From NCBI GenBank assembly GCA_016866335.1, contig VGMT01000003.1, positions 81,014 through 145,013 of the forward strand: a stretch of 64,000 bases of DNA, given 5' to 3'. The position numbers were made by a program, and so were the translations under genes. The DNA comes from Bacteroidota bacterium. GTDB taxonomy: Bacteria > Bacteroidota > Bacteroidia > CAIKAF01. The first letter of the stretch is position 1, and every line of letters starts with the position of its first letter. The notes under the pieces were generated by a model. That model did no database searches and was not told the origin of the DNA. It saw only the letters and a program-made list of their open reading frames with translations. Positions 42,039 to 51,454 of this stretch are shown here, in pieces.

Positions 42039-43667
42039 CTAGGTTTGAATAACTCCTGGATTGAATTCCCGAAGTCGAGGAGCCTGATTTGCGGCCTGCA
42101 AACCTGCCGAGATGTAGTTTCTGGTTTGGGCAGGGTCAATGATTTCGTCCACCCACAACCGAGCCGCCGCATAGTAAGGGCTTGTTTGGGCATCGTATTT
42201 CTGGGTGATTTTGTTCAGCAACTCTGCTTCGGCCTCGGCGCTGGGTTCTTCGCCCCGGGCCTTCATGGTAGTGGTTTGAATTTGCAGCAAGGTTTTGGCG
42301 GCTTGTGCCCCTCCCATCACGGCGATGCGAGCCGATGGCCAGGCAAAAATGAAACGGGGGTCGTAGGCCTTGCCGCACATGGCATAGTTTCCTGCCCCGT
42401 ATGAATTTCCAATCACCACGGTGATTTTTGGCACCACCGAGTTTGAAACGGCATTCACCATTTTGGCCCCATCTTTAATAATTCCGCCCTGCTCTGAACG
42501 GCTGCCCACCATAAAGCCGGTTACGTCGTGCAAAAACACCAGAGGAATGTGTTTTTGGTTGCAGTTCATAATAAATCGGGCGGCTTTATCGGCGCTGTCG
42601 GAGTAAATAACGCCCCCAAACTGCATTTCTCCTTTTTTGTTTTTTACCACCAAGCGCTGGTTGGCAACAATGCCCACAGCCCAGCCGTCAATGCGGGCAT
42701 AGGCGCAAACCAAGGTTTTTCCGTACCCAGCCTTGTATTCCTGAAATTCGCCTTCGTCGCACAAGCACTGCAACAGGTTGCGCATGTCGTAGGGTTGGTC
42801 GCGGTTTTCGGGAAGCAATCCAAATACATCGGTGCTGGGGCGAGCGGGGGGCTTAGGAGCCACTCGGTCGTAGCCTGCATCTTGGGTTTTTCCGAGTTTA
42901 TCAACGATGTATCGAATCCGTTTCAAGCAATCGGCATCGTCTTCGCAGGCATAATCGGTTACGCCCGAAATTTCAGAGTGGGTAAGGGCTCCGCCCAGGG
43001 TTTCATTGTCCACATCTTCACCAATGGCGGCCTTTACCAAATATGAACCGGCCAAAAAGATTGAGCCGGTTTTTTTAACAATAAGGGCTTCGTCGCTTAA
43101 GATGGGCAAATAGGCGCCACCGGCAACACAAGGTCCCATAACGGCGGCAATTTGGGTAATTCCCATCGAGGACATAATGGAATTGTTCCGGAAAATGCGG
43201 CCAAAATGCTCTTTGTCAGCAAATACTTCGTCTTGTCGGGGCAAATACACCCCGGCGCTGTCCACCAAATAAATGATGGGCAATCGGTTTTCCATAGCAA
43301 TTTCTTGGGCCCTTAGGTTTTTTTTGGCGGTTATCGGAAACCAAGCTCCCGCCTTTACGGTAGCGTCGTTGGCCACCACCAAGCATTGCCTTCCGCTAAC
43401 CGTTGCCAGCCCCATAACTACTCCGCCGGCAGGGCAGCCCCCTTCTTCAGGATACATGTCTTCTCCGGCAAACAAGCCCAACTCTAAAAAGTCTGTTCCT
43501 TTGTCTTTCAAAAAATCAATCCGCTCGCGCGCCGTCATTTTTCCTTGACCCCGGTGTTTTTCTTGTTTGGCTTTTCCTCCCCCCAAATGGAGTTTTTCTG
43601 CTTTGGTTTTAAGCTCAGACAACTGCAGACGGTGTGCGTCTTCGTTTTTATTAAACTTTAAGTCCAT
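42039..43667 (-). CDS. acyl-CoA carboxylase beta subunit (methylcrotonyl-CoA carboxylase-like)
   Basis: 542 residues, carboxyltransferase component of a biotin-dependent acyl-CoA carboxylase. The two crotonase halves are complete: AGVYLPRQDEVFADKEHFGR and the GPCVAGGAYLPILSD oxyanion region in the first; LVFLHDVTGFMVGSRSEQGG and IGNSYGAGNYAMCGKAYDPR in the second. The GVYLPRQDEVF stretch is characteristic of 3-methylcrotonyl-CoA carboxylase (leucine catabolism), though propionyl-CoA type cannot be excluded. No biotin-carrier alpha subunit nearby. Promoter-like TATCTTTA 18 nt upstream. Copy 5 of the element follows it. Confidence 0.9.
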   Translation of the reverse strand: MDLKFNKNEDAHRLQLSELKTKAEKLHLGGGKAKQEKHRGQGKMTARERIDFLKDKGTDFLELGLFAGEDMYPEEGGCPAGGVVMGLATVSGRQCLVVANDATVKAGAWFPITAKKNLRAQEIAMENRLPIIYLVDSAGVYLPRQDEVFADKEHFGRIFRNNSIMSSMGITQIAAVMGPCVAGGAYLPILSDEALIVKKTGSIFLAGSYLVKAAIGEDVDNETLGGALTHSEISGVTDYACEDDADCLKRIRYIVDKLGKTQDAGYDRVAPKPPARPSTDVFGLLPENRDQPYDMRNLLQCLCDEGEFQEYKAGYGKTLVCAYARIDGWAVGIVANQRLVVKNKKGEMQFGGVIYSDSADKAARFIMNCNQKHIPLVFLHDVTGFMVGSRSEQGGIIKDGAKMVNAVSNSVVPKITVVIGNSYGAGNYAMCGKAYDPRFIFAWPSARIAVMGGAQAAKTLLQIQTTTMKARGEEPSAEAEAELLNKITQKYDAQTSPYYAAARLWVDEIIDPAQTRNYISAGLQAANQAPRLREFNPGVIQT

Positions 43668-43818
43668 TTCCTAAAAATTCTAGGGTAAAGATAGCGGTTG
43701 GGTTTTGTTTTTGGGTTTGAAATTTGGCCAATCTGGAATTTCAGTTCTAATTTTCAGGCTGAACTCTGGGGGCATTTTCTTTGCCTTGTACTTACCACTA
43801 AATTATGCCATAGACTTC

Positions 43819-43826
43819 TACCTTTG
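43819..43826 (+). promoter_or_regulatory. -7 box of metG, start-proximal
   Basis: TACCTTTG, then TGGT, then the ATG at 43831; leaderless prediction for the metG-pabB-tilS operon. Confidence 0.65.
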
Positions 43827-43830
43827 TGGT

Positions 43831-45894
43831 ATGTCTAAACCCATCACCATCACGGCCGCCTTGCCTTATGCAAATGGCCCTTTGCACATCGGGCATTTGG
43901 CCGGCGCTTATTTGCCCGCCGATATTTTTGCTCGATACCAACGCCTGCATAACCAAGATGTTGCCTTTATTTGCGGTTCTGACGAACACGGTGCCGCCAT
44001 AACCCTGCGCGCCCGAAAGGAGGGCATTAGCCCCAAAGAAATTATTGATACCTACCATGAATTAAACCGGAAGGCCTTTGAGGATTTCGGTATTTCATTT
44101 GACATCTACCACCGCACCTCTGATTCCCTACACCAAGCAACAGCTCAGGCCTTTTTTTTGAATTTGTTGGAAAAGGAAGCCTTAGAATTGCGTGAGTCGG
44201 AACAGTTTTACGACGAACAATTTCAACAGTTTTTGGCAGACCGCTACATTACAGGGACTTGCCCAAAATGCCAAAAAGCAGGAGCCTACGGCGACCAATG
44301 CGAAAAGTGCGGAAGTTCATTGAATCCCGATGAGCTAATCGAGCCCAAATCGACCTTGTCGGGAAGTACTCCTGTAAAACGAAAAACCAGCCATTGGTAT
44401 TTGCCCATGCAGAACCACCAACACTGGCTGCAACAATGGCTTAGTTCGGGGCGTTTTGATGAAATGGCTTTCCCCATTACCGAGCATCAGCCAAGTTCAT
44501 GGAAGTCAAACGTAATGGGGCAGTGTACATCTTGGCTTCAAGATGGACTAAAACCCCGGGCCATGACACGCGATTTAGATTGGGGCGTGCCTGTTCCCCT
44601 GCCCAATTCGGAAGGCAAGGTGTTGTATGTGTGGCTTGATGCGCCGATTGGGTACATTTCGGCCACCAAAGCGTGGGCCGAACAAACAGGAAAAAACTGG
44701 CAAAGGTATTGGACTGAACCCGATGCACGCCTGATTCATTTTATTGGGAAAGACAACATTGTTTTCCACTGCCTGATTTTCCCCATATTGCTCAAGAGCC
44801 ACGGAGGCTTTGTGTTGCCCGAAAATGTGCCGGCCAACGAATTTTTAAACTTGGAGGGCCAAAAAATTTCCACCAGCCGAAACCATGCCGTTTGGCTGCA
44901 CGAATACCTGCAGGATTTTCCCGGAAAACGCGACGAACTGCGCTATGTACTGTGTTCCATTGCCCCAGAAACCGGCGACAGTGAATTTACCTGGAAAGAT
45001 TTTCAAACCCGGGTGAACAGCGAATTGGTGGCCGTACTGGGCAATTTGGTAAATCGGGTAATGGTGTTGCACCATACCTATTTTAAAGGAAAATGCTATA
45101 GAACGGCAAGCTGCCAAAGCGCTGAGCTTCAGGCTTCGGTAGAACGCATGTACGACGAGCTTCAACAGCATGTTGAGGCCTACCGTTTTCGCAGTGGCTT
45201 GCAGTCGGTAATGGAACTGGCAAGGGAAGGAAACCGGCATTTAACCCAGCGAGAACCCTGGAAAACCATAAAAACAAACCCGGACCAAGCCCAAGCCGAT
45301 TTGGAAGATATGCTGTGGATGTTGGCCCATTTGGGTTGTGGACTCCAACCTTTTTTGCCCGATACCGCCCGTAAGGTGTTTCAGATGCTGAAATTGCCTG
45401 CTCAATTGGCATGGCAAGATGAAATTCAGTGGCCCGCCGGCCATACTTTAAACTCCACCCAAATGTTGTTTGAAAAGATTGAAGATGCCGACATGGAAAA
45501 ACAGAGAGCGAAATTAAATCCAGCTCCTTCAGATCCAGCCCCAACACCTTCTTTGGCAGCAGCCAAAGACCCAATCACGTTTCAGGATTTTAGCCGCTGC
45601 GACATTCGGGTGGCCACCGTTCTTTCGGCAGAACCCGTTGAAGGCGCCAACCGTTTGCTGAAATTAACCGTTGATATCGGAATCGATACCCGAACAGTGG
45701 TGAGTGGAATTGCCGAACATTTTGCCCCAGAATCAGTGGTTGGAAGAAAAGTATGCCTCTTGGTGAATCTTGAACCACGAAAACTGCGGGGGGTAGATAG
45801 CCAAGGAATGGTATTGATGGCCGAAGATTTAGAAGGGCGTTTGCATTTTGTGGCTCCGCCCGAGGGGGTAAACAACGGAGCCCAGGTAAAATAA
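43831..45894 (+). CDS. metG: methionyl-tRNA synthetase with C-terminal tRNA-binding domain
   Basis: 687 residues. Class I synthetase: HIGH at residues 19-22 (PYANGPLHIGHLAGAYL), a zinc knuckle (CPKCQKAGAYGDQCEKCG), and the KMSKS-equivalent KISTSR. A helical anticodon domain follows, then a linker rich in Pro/Ala and a C-terminal OB-fold (about 575-687; SRCDIRVATVLSAEPVEGAN, SQGMVLMAED) of the Trbp111/EMAPII type that binds tRNA and dimerises. The frame opens at 43705, but the promoter box at 43819 sets the start at 43831. Leads the metG-pabB-tilS operon. Confidence 0.96.
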   Translation: MSKPITITAALPYANGPLHIGHLAGAYLPADIFARYQRLHNQDVAFICGSDEHGAAITLRARKEGISPKEIIDTYHELNRKAFEDFGISFDIYHRTSDSLHQATAQAFFLNLLEKEALELRESEQFYDEQFQQFLADRYITGTCPKCQKAGAYGDQCEKCGSSLNPDELIEPKSTLSGSTPVKRKTSHWYLPMQNHQHWLQQWLSSGRFDEMAFPITEHQPSSWKSNVMGQCTSWLQDGLKPRAMTRDLDWGVPVPLPNSEGKVLYVWLDAPIGYISATKAWAEQTGKNWQRYWTEPDARLIHFIGKDNIVFHCLIFPILLKSHGGFVLPENVPANEFLNLEGQKISTSRNHAVWLHEYLQDFPGKRDELRYVLCSIAPETGDSEFTWKDFQTRVNSELVAVLGNLVNRVMVLHHTYFKGKCYRTASCQSAELQASVERMYDELQQHVEAYRFRSGLQSVMELAREGNRHLTQREPWKTIKTNPDQAQADLEDMLWMLAHLGCGLQPFLPDTARKVFQMLKLPAQLAWQDEIQWPAGHTLNSTQMLFEKIEDADMEKQRAKLNPAPSDPAPTPSLAAAKDPITFQDFSRCDIRVATVLSAEPVEGANRLLKLTVDIGIDTRTVVSGIAEHFAPESVVGRKVCLLVNLEPRKLRGVDSQGMVLMAEDLEGRLHFVAPPEGVNNGAQVK

Positions 45895-45896
45895 AC

Positions 45897-47219
45897 ATGG
45901 CAGGTACGGAAAAGTCCGGTCCGCTTTCGATTCAGCTCCCTGAGTTTTGGCCCTTGTTTGAACAGGCCGCCGCACAGGAGTCGCATGTGGCGGTATTTTA
46001 CGACCAGGGTTTTAGGCCCGATTCCATTTCTGGGCTGTACAGGCCGCCCTTGCTTTCAATGGTATTGGCTTGGGGAGCCGAAAAGGTTTATGGGGGAGCA
46101 GGCGAACCGAATCCGTTTAGGCAGAACAACCTTTCGGATGCCTGGCTGGGTGCTTGGAGTTACGATTCGGGTTGGGCCGCTGCCATGCCCCGAAATTCCC
46201 CTTTTGAATCGGAAGCAGAAGGGGCTGTTTCCTTTTTTAAACCCCGAAACCTATTGTATTTTAATGGTACAGATTGGACCTTTCAGGGTGAAGCCCGCAC
46301 TTTGGTTCAATCTTGGTTAAAGCAGACAGCTTGGAAAGAGCAAACGCTTTCGGTGGAAAAACCTCAGTTGAAAGCCCAGTGGCGTTTTTCAAGATCGGCC
46401 TATTTGCAAAGGGCCGAAGCGCTGTTGCGCCATATTCAGCGGGGAGACATCTATGAAGTGAATTTTTGCAATTGCCTGGAATTGGAATCGGAGCTTGAAC
46501 ATCCCTTTCAGGAGTGGAAGCGATTGATTGCCGCCTCGCCCATGCCTTTTGCCAGTTACCTTAAAACGCCTCAGCTGGAATTGCTTTCAGCCAGTCCGGA
46601 ACGGTTTTTGGCTTGCCAAGGCAGTACCCTATTTTCTCAGCCCATGAAAGGGACTAGGCCGCGGGGTAAAACTATGGCGGAAGACTTAGCTGCCGCCCGC
46701 CACTTAGAAACCGATGCCAAAGAGCGGTCAGAAAACATCATGATTTGCGATTTGGTGCGCAACGATTTGAGCAAGGTGGCAGAGCGCGGCAGCGTTGTGG
46801 TAAAGGACTTGTGCCAGGTGTTGCCCTTTAAAAACGTACATCAAATGATTTCAACAGTGGAATGCAGGGTAAGGCCTGAAATTTCATTGCATCAGATTTG
46901 GGAAGCCGCCTTTCCGATGGGAAGCATGACGGGAGCCCCAAAAGTGAGAGCCATGGAATTGATAGCCGAGCAAGAAGAGCAACCCCGCGGATATTTTTCG
47001 GGCAGCGCAGCGTATTGGATTCCGGGGCTTGGATTTGAAAGCACGGTGTTGATTCGCAGTTTGATACGAAGGGCGGGAGGTCAATGGCAAATAGGAGTGG
47101 GCTCTGCCCTGACTGCCGTTTGCAATCCCCAAGAAGAATGGGAAGAATGCCAATGGAAAATTGCTCCTTTCGCCCAAATTTTCAACCTTGAACTTAGGGA
47201 CAATGCTAAACCGGTTTAA
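45897..47219 (+). CDS. pabB: aminodeoxychorismate synthase component I
   Basis: 440 residues of the chorismate-binding (anthranilate/ADC synthase I) family. The C-terminal 270 residues hold HIQRGDIYEVNFC, ASPERFL, QPMKGTRPRG, ENIMICDLVRNDLSKV and FPMGSMTGAPKVRAMELI. K251 in MKGT is the lysine that separates ADC synthases (folate) from TrpE, which has Ala there. It makes 4-amino-4-deoxychorismate with a glutaminase partner not seen here. Two bp after metG; its end overlaps tilS by 17 bp. Confidence 0.9.
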   Translation: MAGTEKSGPLSIQLPEFWPLFEQAAAQESHVAVFYDQGFRPDSISGLYRPPLLSMVLAWGAEKVYGGAGEPNPFRQNNLSDAWLGAWSYDSGWAAAMPRNSPFESEAEGAVSFFKPRNLLYFNGTDWTFQGEARTLVQSWLKQTAWKEQTLSVEKPQLKAQWRFSRSAYLQRAEALLRHIQRGDIYEVNFCNCLELESELEHPFQEWKRLIAASPMPFASYLKTPQLELLSASPERFLACQGSTLFSQPMKGTRPRGKTMAEDLAAARHLETDAKERSENIMICDLVRNDLSKVAERGSVVVKDLCQVLPFKNVHQMISTVECRVRPEISLHQIWEAAFPMGSMTGAPKVRAMELIAEQEEQPRGYFSGSAAYWIPGLGFESTVLIRSLIRRAGGQWQIGVGSALTAVCNPQEEWEECQWKIAPFAQIFNLELRDNAKPV

Positions 47220-48519
47220 TGACTTTGTTCGTCGGCATGGCATGCCCGAGCCACCGGCTGCCTTGCTTCTGCTTGTTAGCGGTGGAGTCGATTCCATGGT
47301 TTTGCTGCATTTGTTGAAGCAGGCAGGGTATGCAGTAAAATGTTTGCATGTCAATTATGGCTTGCGTGGGCAGGCCTCAGACCTTGATCAACAGCTGGTT
47401 GAACAGGTATGCCAAGAACTCCAAATACCCCTGCAGGTTTGGCGTTGTGCCCCCGAAGAACTCAAGGGCAACATACAGCTAAAGGCCCGAGAAATACGGT
47501 ATGGGTTGGCAGAAAAATACGTGCAGGAATGGGAATGTGAGGCCATGGCCACGGCCCATCATCTGGACGATTCATTGGAAACCTTTTGGTTGAATTTAGT
47601 GAGGGGAACGGGCATTGACGGCATAAAAGGAATTTCAGCTTTTTTTGCCGGCAAGATGCGCCCCTTATTGTGGGCGACGGCCCAAGAAATAAGAACGTAC
47701 GCGGAGGAACAGGGAATTTGTTGGAGGGAGGACGAAAGCAATGCTCAAGACGCCTACCGAAGGAATGTGCTGCGCCAGCATGTTTTGCCTCAGCTAAAAA
47801 CGTGGAATCCCAAATGGGAAGAGGGTTTTGCTCAAACCTTAGAAAAGCTGCAAACTTCTGCCGAATTGCAGCGGGTGCATTTGAACCGCCTTCGGCAACA
47901 GCTGTTGCACGAAGACGACACCACGGGAGAATTGAAAATATCGGTTTTAGAGCTTGCCGGTTCGGGAGTCAATGCCATTGCTTTTGCTTGGTTGCTGGCT
48001 CCTTATGGGTTTTCAGAAGCCCAAGGCCGTCAAATTTTTGCATTGCCTGAAGGCGAAAACGGGAAGCGGATTGTAGGGGTGGGCCATACTGCCTATTTAA
48101 ACATGCCTTTTATATTTATTCGGGAACAAACCGAATTGGAATTGCCCGAATGGAAGTGCAGCGTTCAGCACCTTTTGGAAGGGCAGTGTGCCTGGCTGAA
48201 AGCTAGGGAAATTGAACAGGTACGTTTAGACGAGAACCCCTTGTTATGTTCGGTTTGGGTTGAGAACGGGGACGTGGATTTGGAAATTCGGCCATGGGAG
48301 GCGGGCGACAAAATCTCCTTTGGTAAGGGACACAAAAAGGTAAGCGATGTATTGAACGAAGCTGGGGTATTTGTGTTGGACAAGCCGCAGAGGTATGTCG
48401 TTGCGTTGGATGGAATTGTGTTTTGGGTTCCTGGATTGCGGAAAGCGCCTTGTAAGGTTTCGAACGGGGGATTTTACTTGGAATTGCTTTGGGAAGGGCC
48501 CTTGGATTGGCGGTGTTAA
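47203..48519 (+). CDS. tilS: tRNA(Ile)-lysidine synthetase
   Basis: 438 residues. PP-loop ATPase motif LLVSGGVDSMVLLHLL, substrate-binding TAHHLDDSLETFWLNLVRGT with the family's GIDGI, and EDESNAQDAYRRNVLRQHVLP. The C-terminal TilS domain (about 360-438) has GDKISFGKGHKKVSDVLNEA. It converts C34 of tRNA-Ile(CAU) to lysidine, an essential step. The frame opens at a TTG at 47161 inside pabB; the ATG at 47203 fits the family. Copy 6 of the structured element begins 32 bp after the stop. Confidence 0.95.
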   Translation: MLNRFNDFVRRHGMPEPPAALLLLVSGGVDSMVLLHLLKQAGYAVKCLHVNYGLRGQASDLDQQLVEQVCQELQIPLQVWRCAPEELKGNIQLKAREIRYGLAEKYVQEWECEAMATAHHLDDSLETFWLNLVRGTGIDGIKGISAFFAGKMRPLLWATAQEIRTYAEEQGICWREDESNAQDAYRRNVLRQHVLPQLKTWNPKWEEGFAQTLEKLQTSAELQRVHLNRLRQQLLHEDDTTGELKISVLELAGSGVNAIAFAWLLAPYGFSEAQGRQIFALPEGENGKRIVGVGHTAYLNMPFIFIREQTELELPEWKCSVQHLLEGQCAWLKAREIEQVRLDENPLLCSVWVENGDVDLEIRPWEAGDKISFGKGHKKVSDVLNEAGVFVLDKPQRYVVALDGIVFWVPGLRKAPCKVSNGGFYLELLWEGPLDWRC

Positions 48520-48551
48520 GCCGACCTGATTTGGCGTGGTTTTTCTAGGTG

Positions 48552-48699
48552 AGGCCCTGCGGCAGGGATTGAGCCGGGTAGCCCACAGGCAACGGCCGTT
48601 GTGCCCGCGCGGCACGGAGGCGACTTTAGGAGCCCCCGCAAGCCCGCTGGGCACTACGGCTGGGGCCGAGGACTACCGGTGAAAGCCCGGCTGCCGCCC
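48552..48699 (+). repeat. six-copy structured element, copy 6
   Basis: Sense strand plus, same direction as tilS upstream; ends 33 bp before the convergent gene at 48733. P4 is GCCGTTGTGCCC against GGGCACTACGGC, with one central mismatch at nearly the same place as in copy 2. P4b GCG-c-GGC/GCC-CGC; small hairpin GCC-CACA-GGC; closing stem GCGGCAG/CTGCCGC. Confidence 0.85.
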
Positions 48700-48732
48700 T
48701 CAAACAAAGTACAAAACACTTGAATTGCCAAT

Positions 48733-49200
48733 TTAATTGAACTCCCAGCGGCGGCTTTCCATTTTTATAAAACGGCGTGTAACTTCGCGGTCGGTGCCTG
48801 GCTTTAAATCTGAAAAAATCAACTTCATTTTTCGGATACCGTCTTTTTCAAGGGCAATAATGCTGGGTTGCCGGGTGGGTTCGGCCTGAAAATAAAGGCC
48901 GCTGGCCCTTTTTCGACCCGAATAGCTAATTTGAACCGCGCTTTTGGGAGCTGTGTACAAGCAGGTGAGCTGCCCGTTCCGTTCGATCAAGAGCCAGCGC
49001 TCCTGCATTTTAGAACTTTGATACATTAAAATGCCTTCTAAGCTGCCGTCTTGCAGCCGATTCCAAACAAAAATCTGGGAAGGATCGTTTTCGTTTTTCC
49101 AACTTCCTTGCAACCAGTACAGGGTGCGTATGGTTTGATTGGGGACCTGGGCCTGAAGTTTCAGGCCAAACAAGCAAAGAAAAACGATGAGGATTTTCAT
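48733..49200 (-). CDS. small exported protein, DUF6265-like
   Basis: 155 residues from the ATG at 49200. Signal peptide (MKILIVFLCLFGLKLQAQ), then TLYWLQGSWKNENDPSQIFV and GSLEGILMYQSSKMQER, a lipocalin-like pattern seen in DUF6265 and related Bacteroidota exported domains. The function is unknown. The start overlaps the Ppx/GppA stop by 4 bp, so it is the last gene of the ABC-ABC-Ppx operon. Confidence 0.72.
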   Translation of the reverse strand: MKILIVFLCLFGLKLQAQVPNQTIRTLYWLQGSWKNENDPSQIFVWNRLQDGSLEGILMYQSSKMQERWLLIERNGQLTCLYTAPKSAVQISYSGRKRASGLYFQAEPTRQPSIIALEKDGIRKMKLIFSDLKPGTDREVTRRFIKMESRRWEFN

Positions 49201-50138
49201 GGGTGTTCGGAGGAAATCCAATCGGCCAAAACGCCCTCTTTTAGCGAAATGCGGGTGCAGTGGACCGTAGGAATTTGAAGGGCATTCAGAACAAAATGTA
49301 CCTGCAAGATGGAGGCCAGGAACATGGGGGCGCGAAACTCAAGCATACCCGGAATGGCAAGCCTTTCGGCCAAGCTGCTGGGAATTAGGCGTTCTGTCCA
49401 ATATTGAAGGGTTTCAGCCGAAAGGCTGTGGTAGCTGTAATTCAATAATGGTTGGCCTTGATTTCGAAAGGCCTGCATTTGAACCAAGGTGTCGAAAAAG
49501 CCGCTGCTGCCCACCAGAAATTGGGGCCGGTGGATTTGCAAAACGGCAAGCATAGGCTGCAATTGGTTTTGAAGCCAGTCGAAGGTGCTGTTGACTTGTT
49601 GGGGAAGCAGGGGGTCGTGAAGGGCCAGCACCTCTTGCAGGCGGGTGGCACCAATGGGAAAGCTCCACAAGCCAAGAAGGCCATTGCCGTTAAAGGCAAT
49701 AAATTCGGTTGAGGCTCCGCCCACGTCCATAATGAGACCTGTTTGGTCGCCGAAATTCAGGTGGGCTTGAACGCCTTTGAAAATAAATTCAGCCTCGCGC
49801 TCCCCAGAAATGACCTGAATGGGAATGCCTGAGGTTTGGCTTAAGCGTTGGGCAACTTCGGCTCCATTTTTTGCATAGCGAAGAGCGGCGGTAGCCACTC
49901 CCTTCCAATTTGTGGGTCCGTAGTTTTGGGCCAAGTCCATAAATTCCGCCAAGGCCTGAATGGCACGGGCTTCGGCTTCAGGCAGAATAAGTCCTTTTTC
50001 GTGGCTTCCTTTGCCAAGCATAACCGGCCGACGGTCTTGGGCCAAAATTTCAAGTTGGCCTTGGTAGAATTTGGCCAATAGCAGATTGAAGGTATTGGAG
50101 CCAACGTCAACAATTCCGTATATCTGCGCTGAACTCAT
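49197..50138 (-). CDS. Ppx/GppA family phosphatase
   Basis: 313 residues, ASKHA-fold exopolyphosphatase / guanosine pentaphosphatase. IYGIVDVGSNTFNLLLA opens the domain; the second phosphate loop is LIMDVGGASTEFIAF, and ISGEREAEF carries the catalytic glutamate. It lacks the C-terminal HD domain of long Ppx enzymes, as usual in Bacteroidota. It would act on polyphosphate or pppGpp. The ATG at 50138 gives a 4-bp overlap with the ABC permease, preferred over longer frames. Confidence 0.92.
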   Translation of the reverse strand: MSSAQIYGIVDVGSNTFNLLLAKFYQGQLEILAQDRRPVMLGKGSHEKGLILPEAEARAIQALAEFMDLAQNYGPTNWKGVATAALRYAKNGAEVAQRLSQTSGIPIQVISGEREAEFIFKGVQAHLNFGDQTGLIMDVGGASTEFIAFNGNGLLGLWSFPIGATRLQEVLALHDPLLPQQVNSTFDWLQNQLQPMLAVLQIHRPQFLVGSSGFFDTLVQMQAFRNQGQPLLNYSYHSLSAETLQYWTERLIPSSLAERLAIPGMLEFRAPMFLASILQVHFVLNALQIPTVHCTRISLKEGVLADWISSEHP

Positions 50139-51454
50139 GCGTTTCCTTTGTAAAAAAGCCATTTCATCAATTCTCGGTAGCTGGCTTTTTTGCCGTACAT
50201 CAGAATGCCGGTTCGGTAAATTCGGCCGGCCATCCAAGTGGATAAAACAAAGGTAAGGACCAAGAGTCCCATAGATAGGGCAACTTGCCAGGCCGGCGGA
50301 TTAAACGCAATTCGGCTCATCATAACAATGGGGCTGGTAAGCGGGAAAATCGAGAAAAAAGTAGCCCAAGGGCCGTCGGGATTTTTAATGATGTTCATGC
50401 TAATGACCAAAGAAAAGGCCAAGGGCAAGGAAACGGGGAGCATAAATTGTTGGGTGTCGGTTTCGGCATCGACAGCGGCACCAATGGCGGCAAGCAAAGA
50501 GCTGTAGAGCAGGTATCCGCCTAAAAAGAAAAAAACAAAAGAGCCCAGAATAACGAACCAATTTATTCCGGCAATCATTCCTAAGACCTCGCCGGTATTG
50601 ATACCGCCTACCTCGGCCTGGGTTTGCAGGCTGCCTTGACGTGCTTGTTCAAGGGCATCTGGGGCCATGATTCCACCCACAATGGCCATAGCAATTCCAG
50701 AGAGCAGCGCCCAAATCACAAATTGGGTAAGTCCGACCAAGGCGATGCCCAGAATTTTTCCCATCATAAGTTGGAAGGGTTTTACGGAAGAGATGATGAT
50801 TTCGACAATTCGGTTGGTTTTTTCTTCGAGTACGCCGCGCATCACCATAACGCCGTACAAGAAAATGAACATGTAGATTAAGAAACCTGAACCGAGGCCC
50901 AGGGCGGTTCGGAGAAGGCTATCGTCCGATTGCAGGCTTCCGCTTTCTTTGAGTTTTCGAATGGGCATATCTATCCGTTTTCGGATTTCGTCGAAGGTAG
51001 ATTGGGGAATGTCGTAAAAGGCCAACTTTCGTTTTTCTAAGACTTGTTCGACAGCCGCCGAAATGCCAGATCGGCTTTCAAGGGAAGGGGGTGTTTTGTA
51101 GCCCAGGTAAATGGACGAAGGGTTTTCGAAGGCTCGGAGGGGGAAAACCAAAACGGCATCTACCTCTTCGCGTTGGTACAGCACATCGGTAAAGGCGCTT
51201 AAGTTTCCGGGAAGTCCTGATTCAAAAACGATGTCTGGCCCTGCTTTTGTGCTGAGTTCAGCGGCCATGCCGTCGGGGGTTTCATCTAAGACCAGCACGC
51301 GGTAGGTGGGGGTTTCTTCGGCCATAGAAACCCAAATTAAGAATGCATAAAAAATCGATACCAGCAGTGGGCCTAACAGGGTCATGACCACAAAGGATTT
51401 TTTTCGTACACGGGTCCAGTATTCCCGTTGAACAATTAAAAAAATGGTATTCAT
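50135..51454 (-). CDS. ABC-2 type transporter permease (NatB-like)
   Basis: 439 residues. One N-terminal helix (about 18-45), a large extracytoplasmic domain (about 46-200), then five or six helices with GVMVMRGVLEEKTNRIVEII, the conserved cytoplasmic EEK loop of NatB/YhgE-type permeases. It pairs with the ATPase upstream (4-bp overlap) to form an exporter of unknown substrate, for example Na+, lipids or drugs. Confidence 0.9.
   Translation of the reverse strand: MNTIFLIVQREYWTRVRKKSFVVMTLLGPLLVSIFYAFLIWVSMAEETPTYRVLVLDETPDGMAAELSTKAGPDIVFESGLPGNLSAFTDVLYQREEVDAVLVFPLRAFENPSSIYLGYKTPPSLESRSGISAAVEQVLEKRKLAFYDIPQSTFDEIRKRIDMPIRKLKESGSLQSDDSLLRTALGLGSGFLIYMFIFLYGVMVMRGVLEEKTNRIVEIIISSVKPFQLMMGKILGIALVGLTQFVIWALLSGIAMAIVGGIMAPDALEQARQGSLQTQAEVGGINTGEVLGMIAGINWFVILGSFVFFFLGGYLLYSSLLAAIGAAVDAETDTQQFMLPVSLPLAFSLVISMNIIKNPDGPWATFFSIFPLTSPIVMMSRIAFNPPAWQVALSMGLLVLTFVLSTWMAGRIYRTGILMYGKKASYRELMKWLFYKGNA

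Noticed and set aside
10036..48699. Six-copy element as an insertion sequence or CRISPR
   Set aside because: No transposase, no terminal inverted repeats with clear target duplications, and copies are kilobases apart with no spacer pattern.
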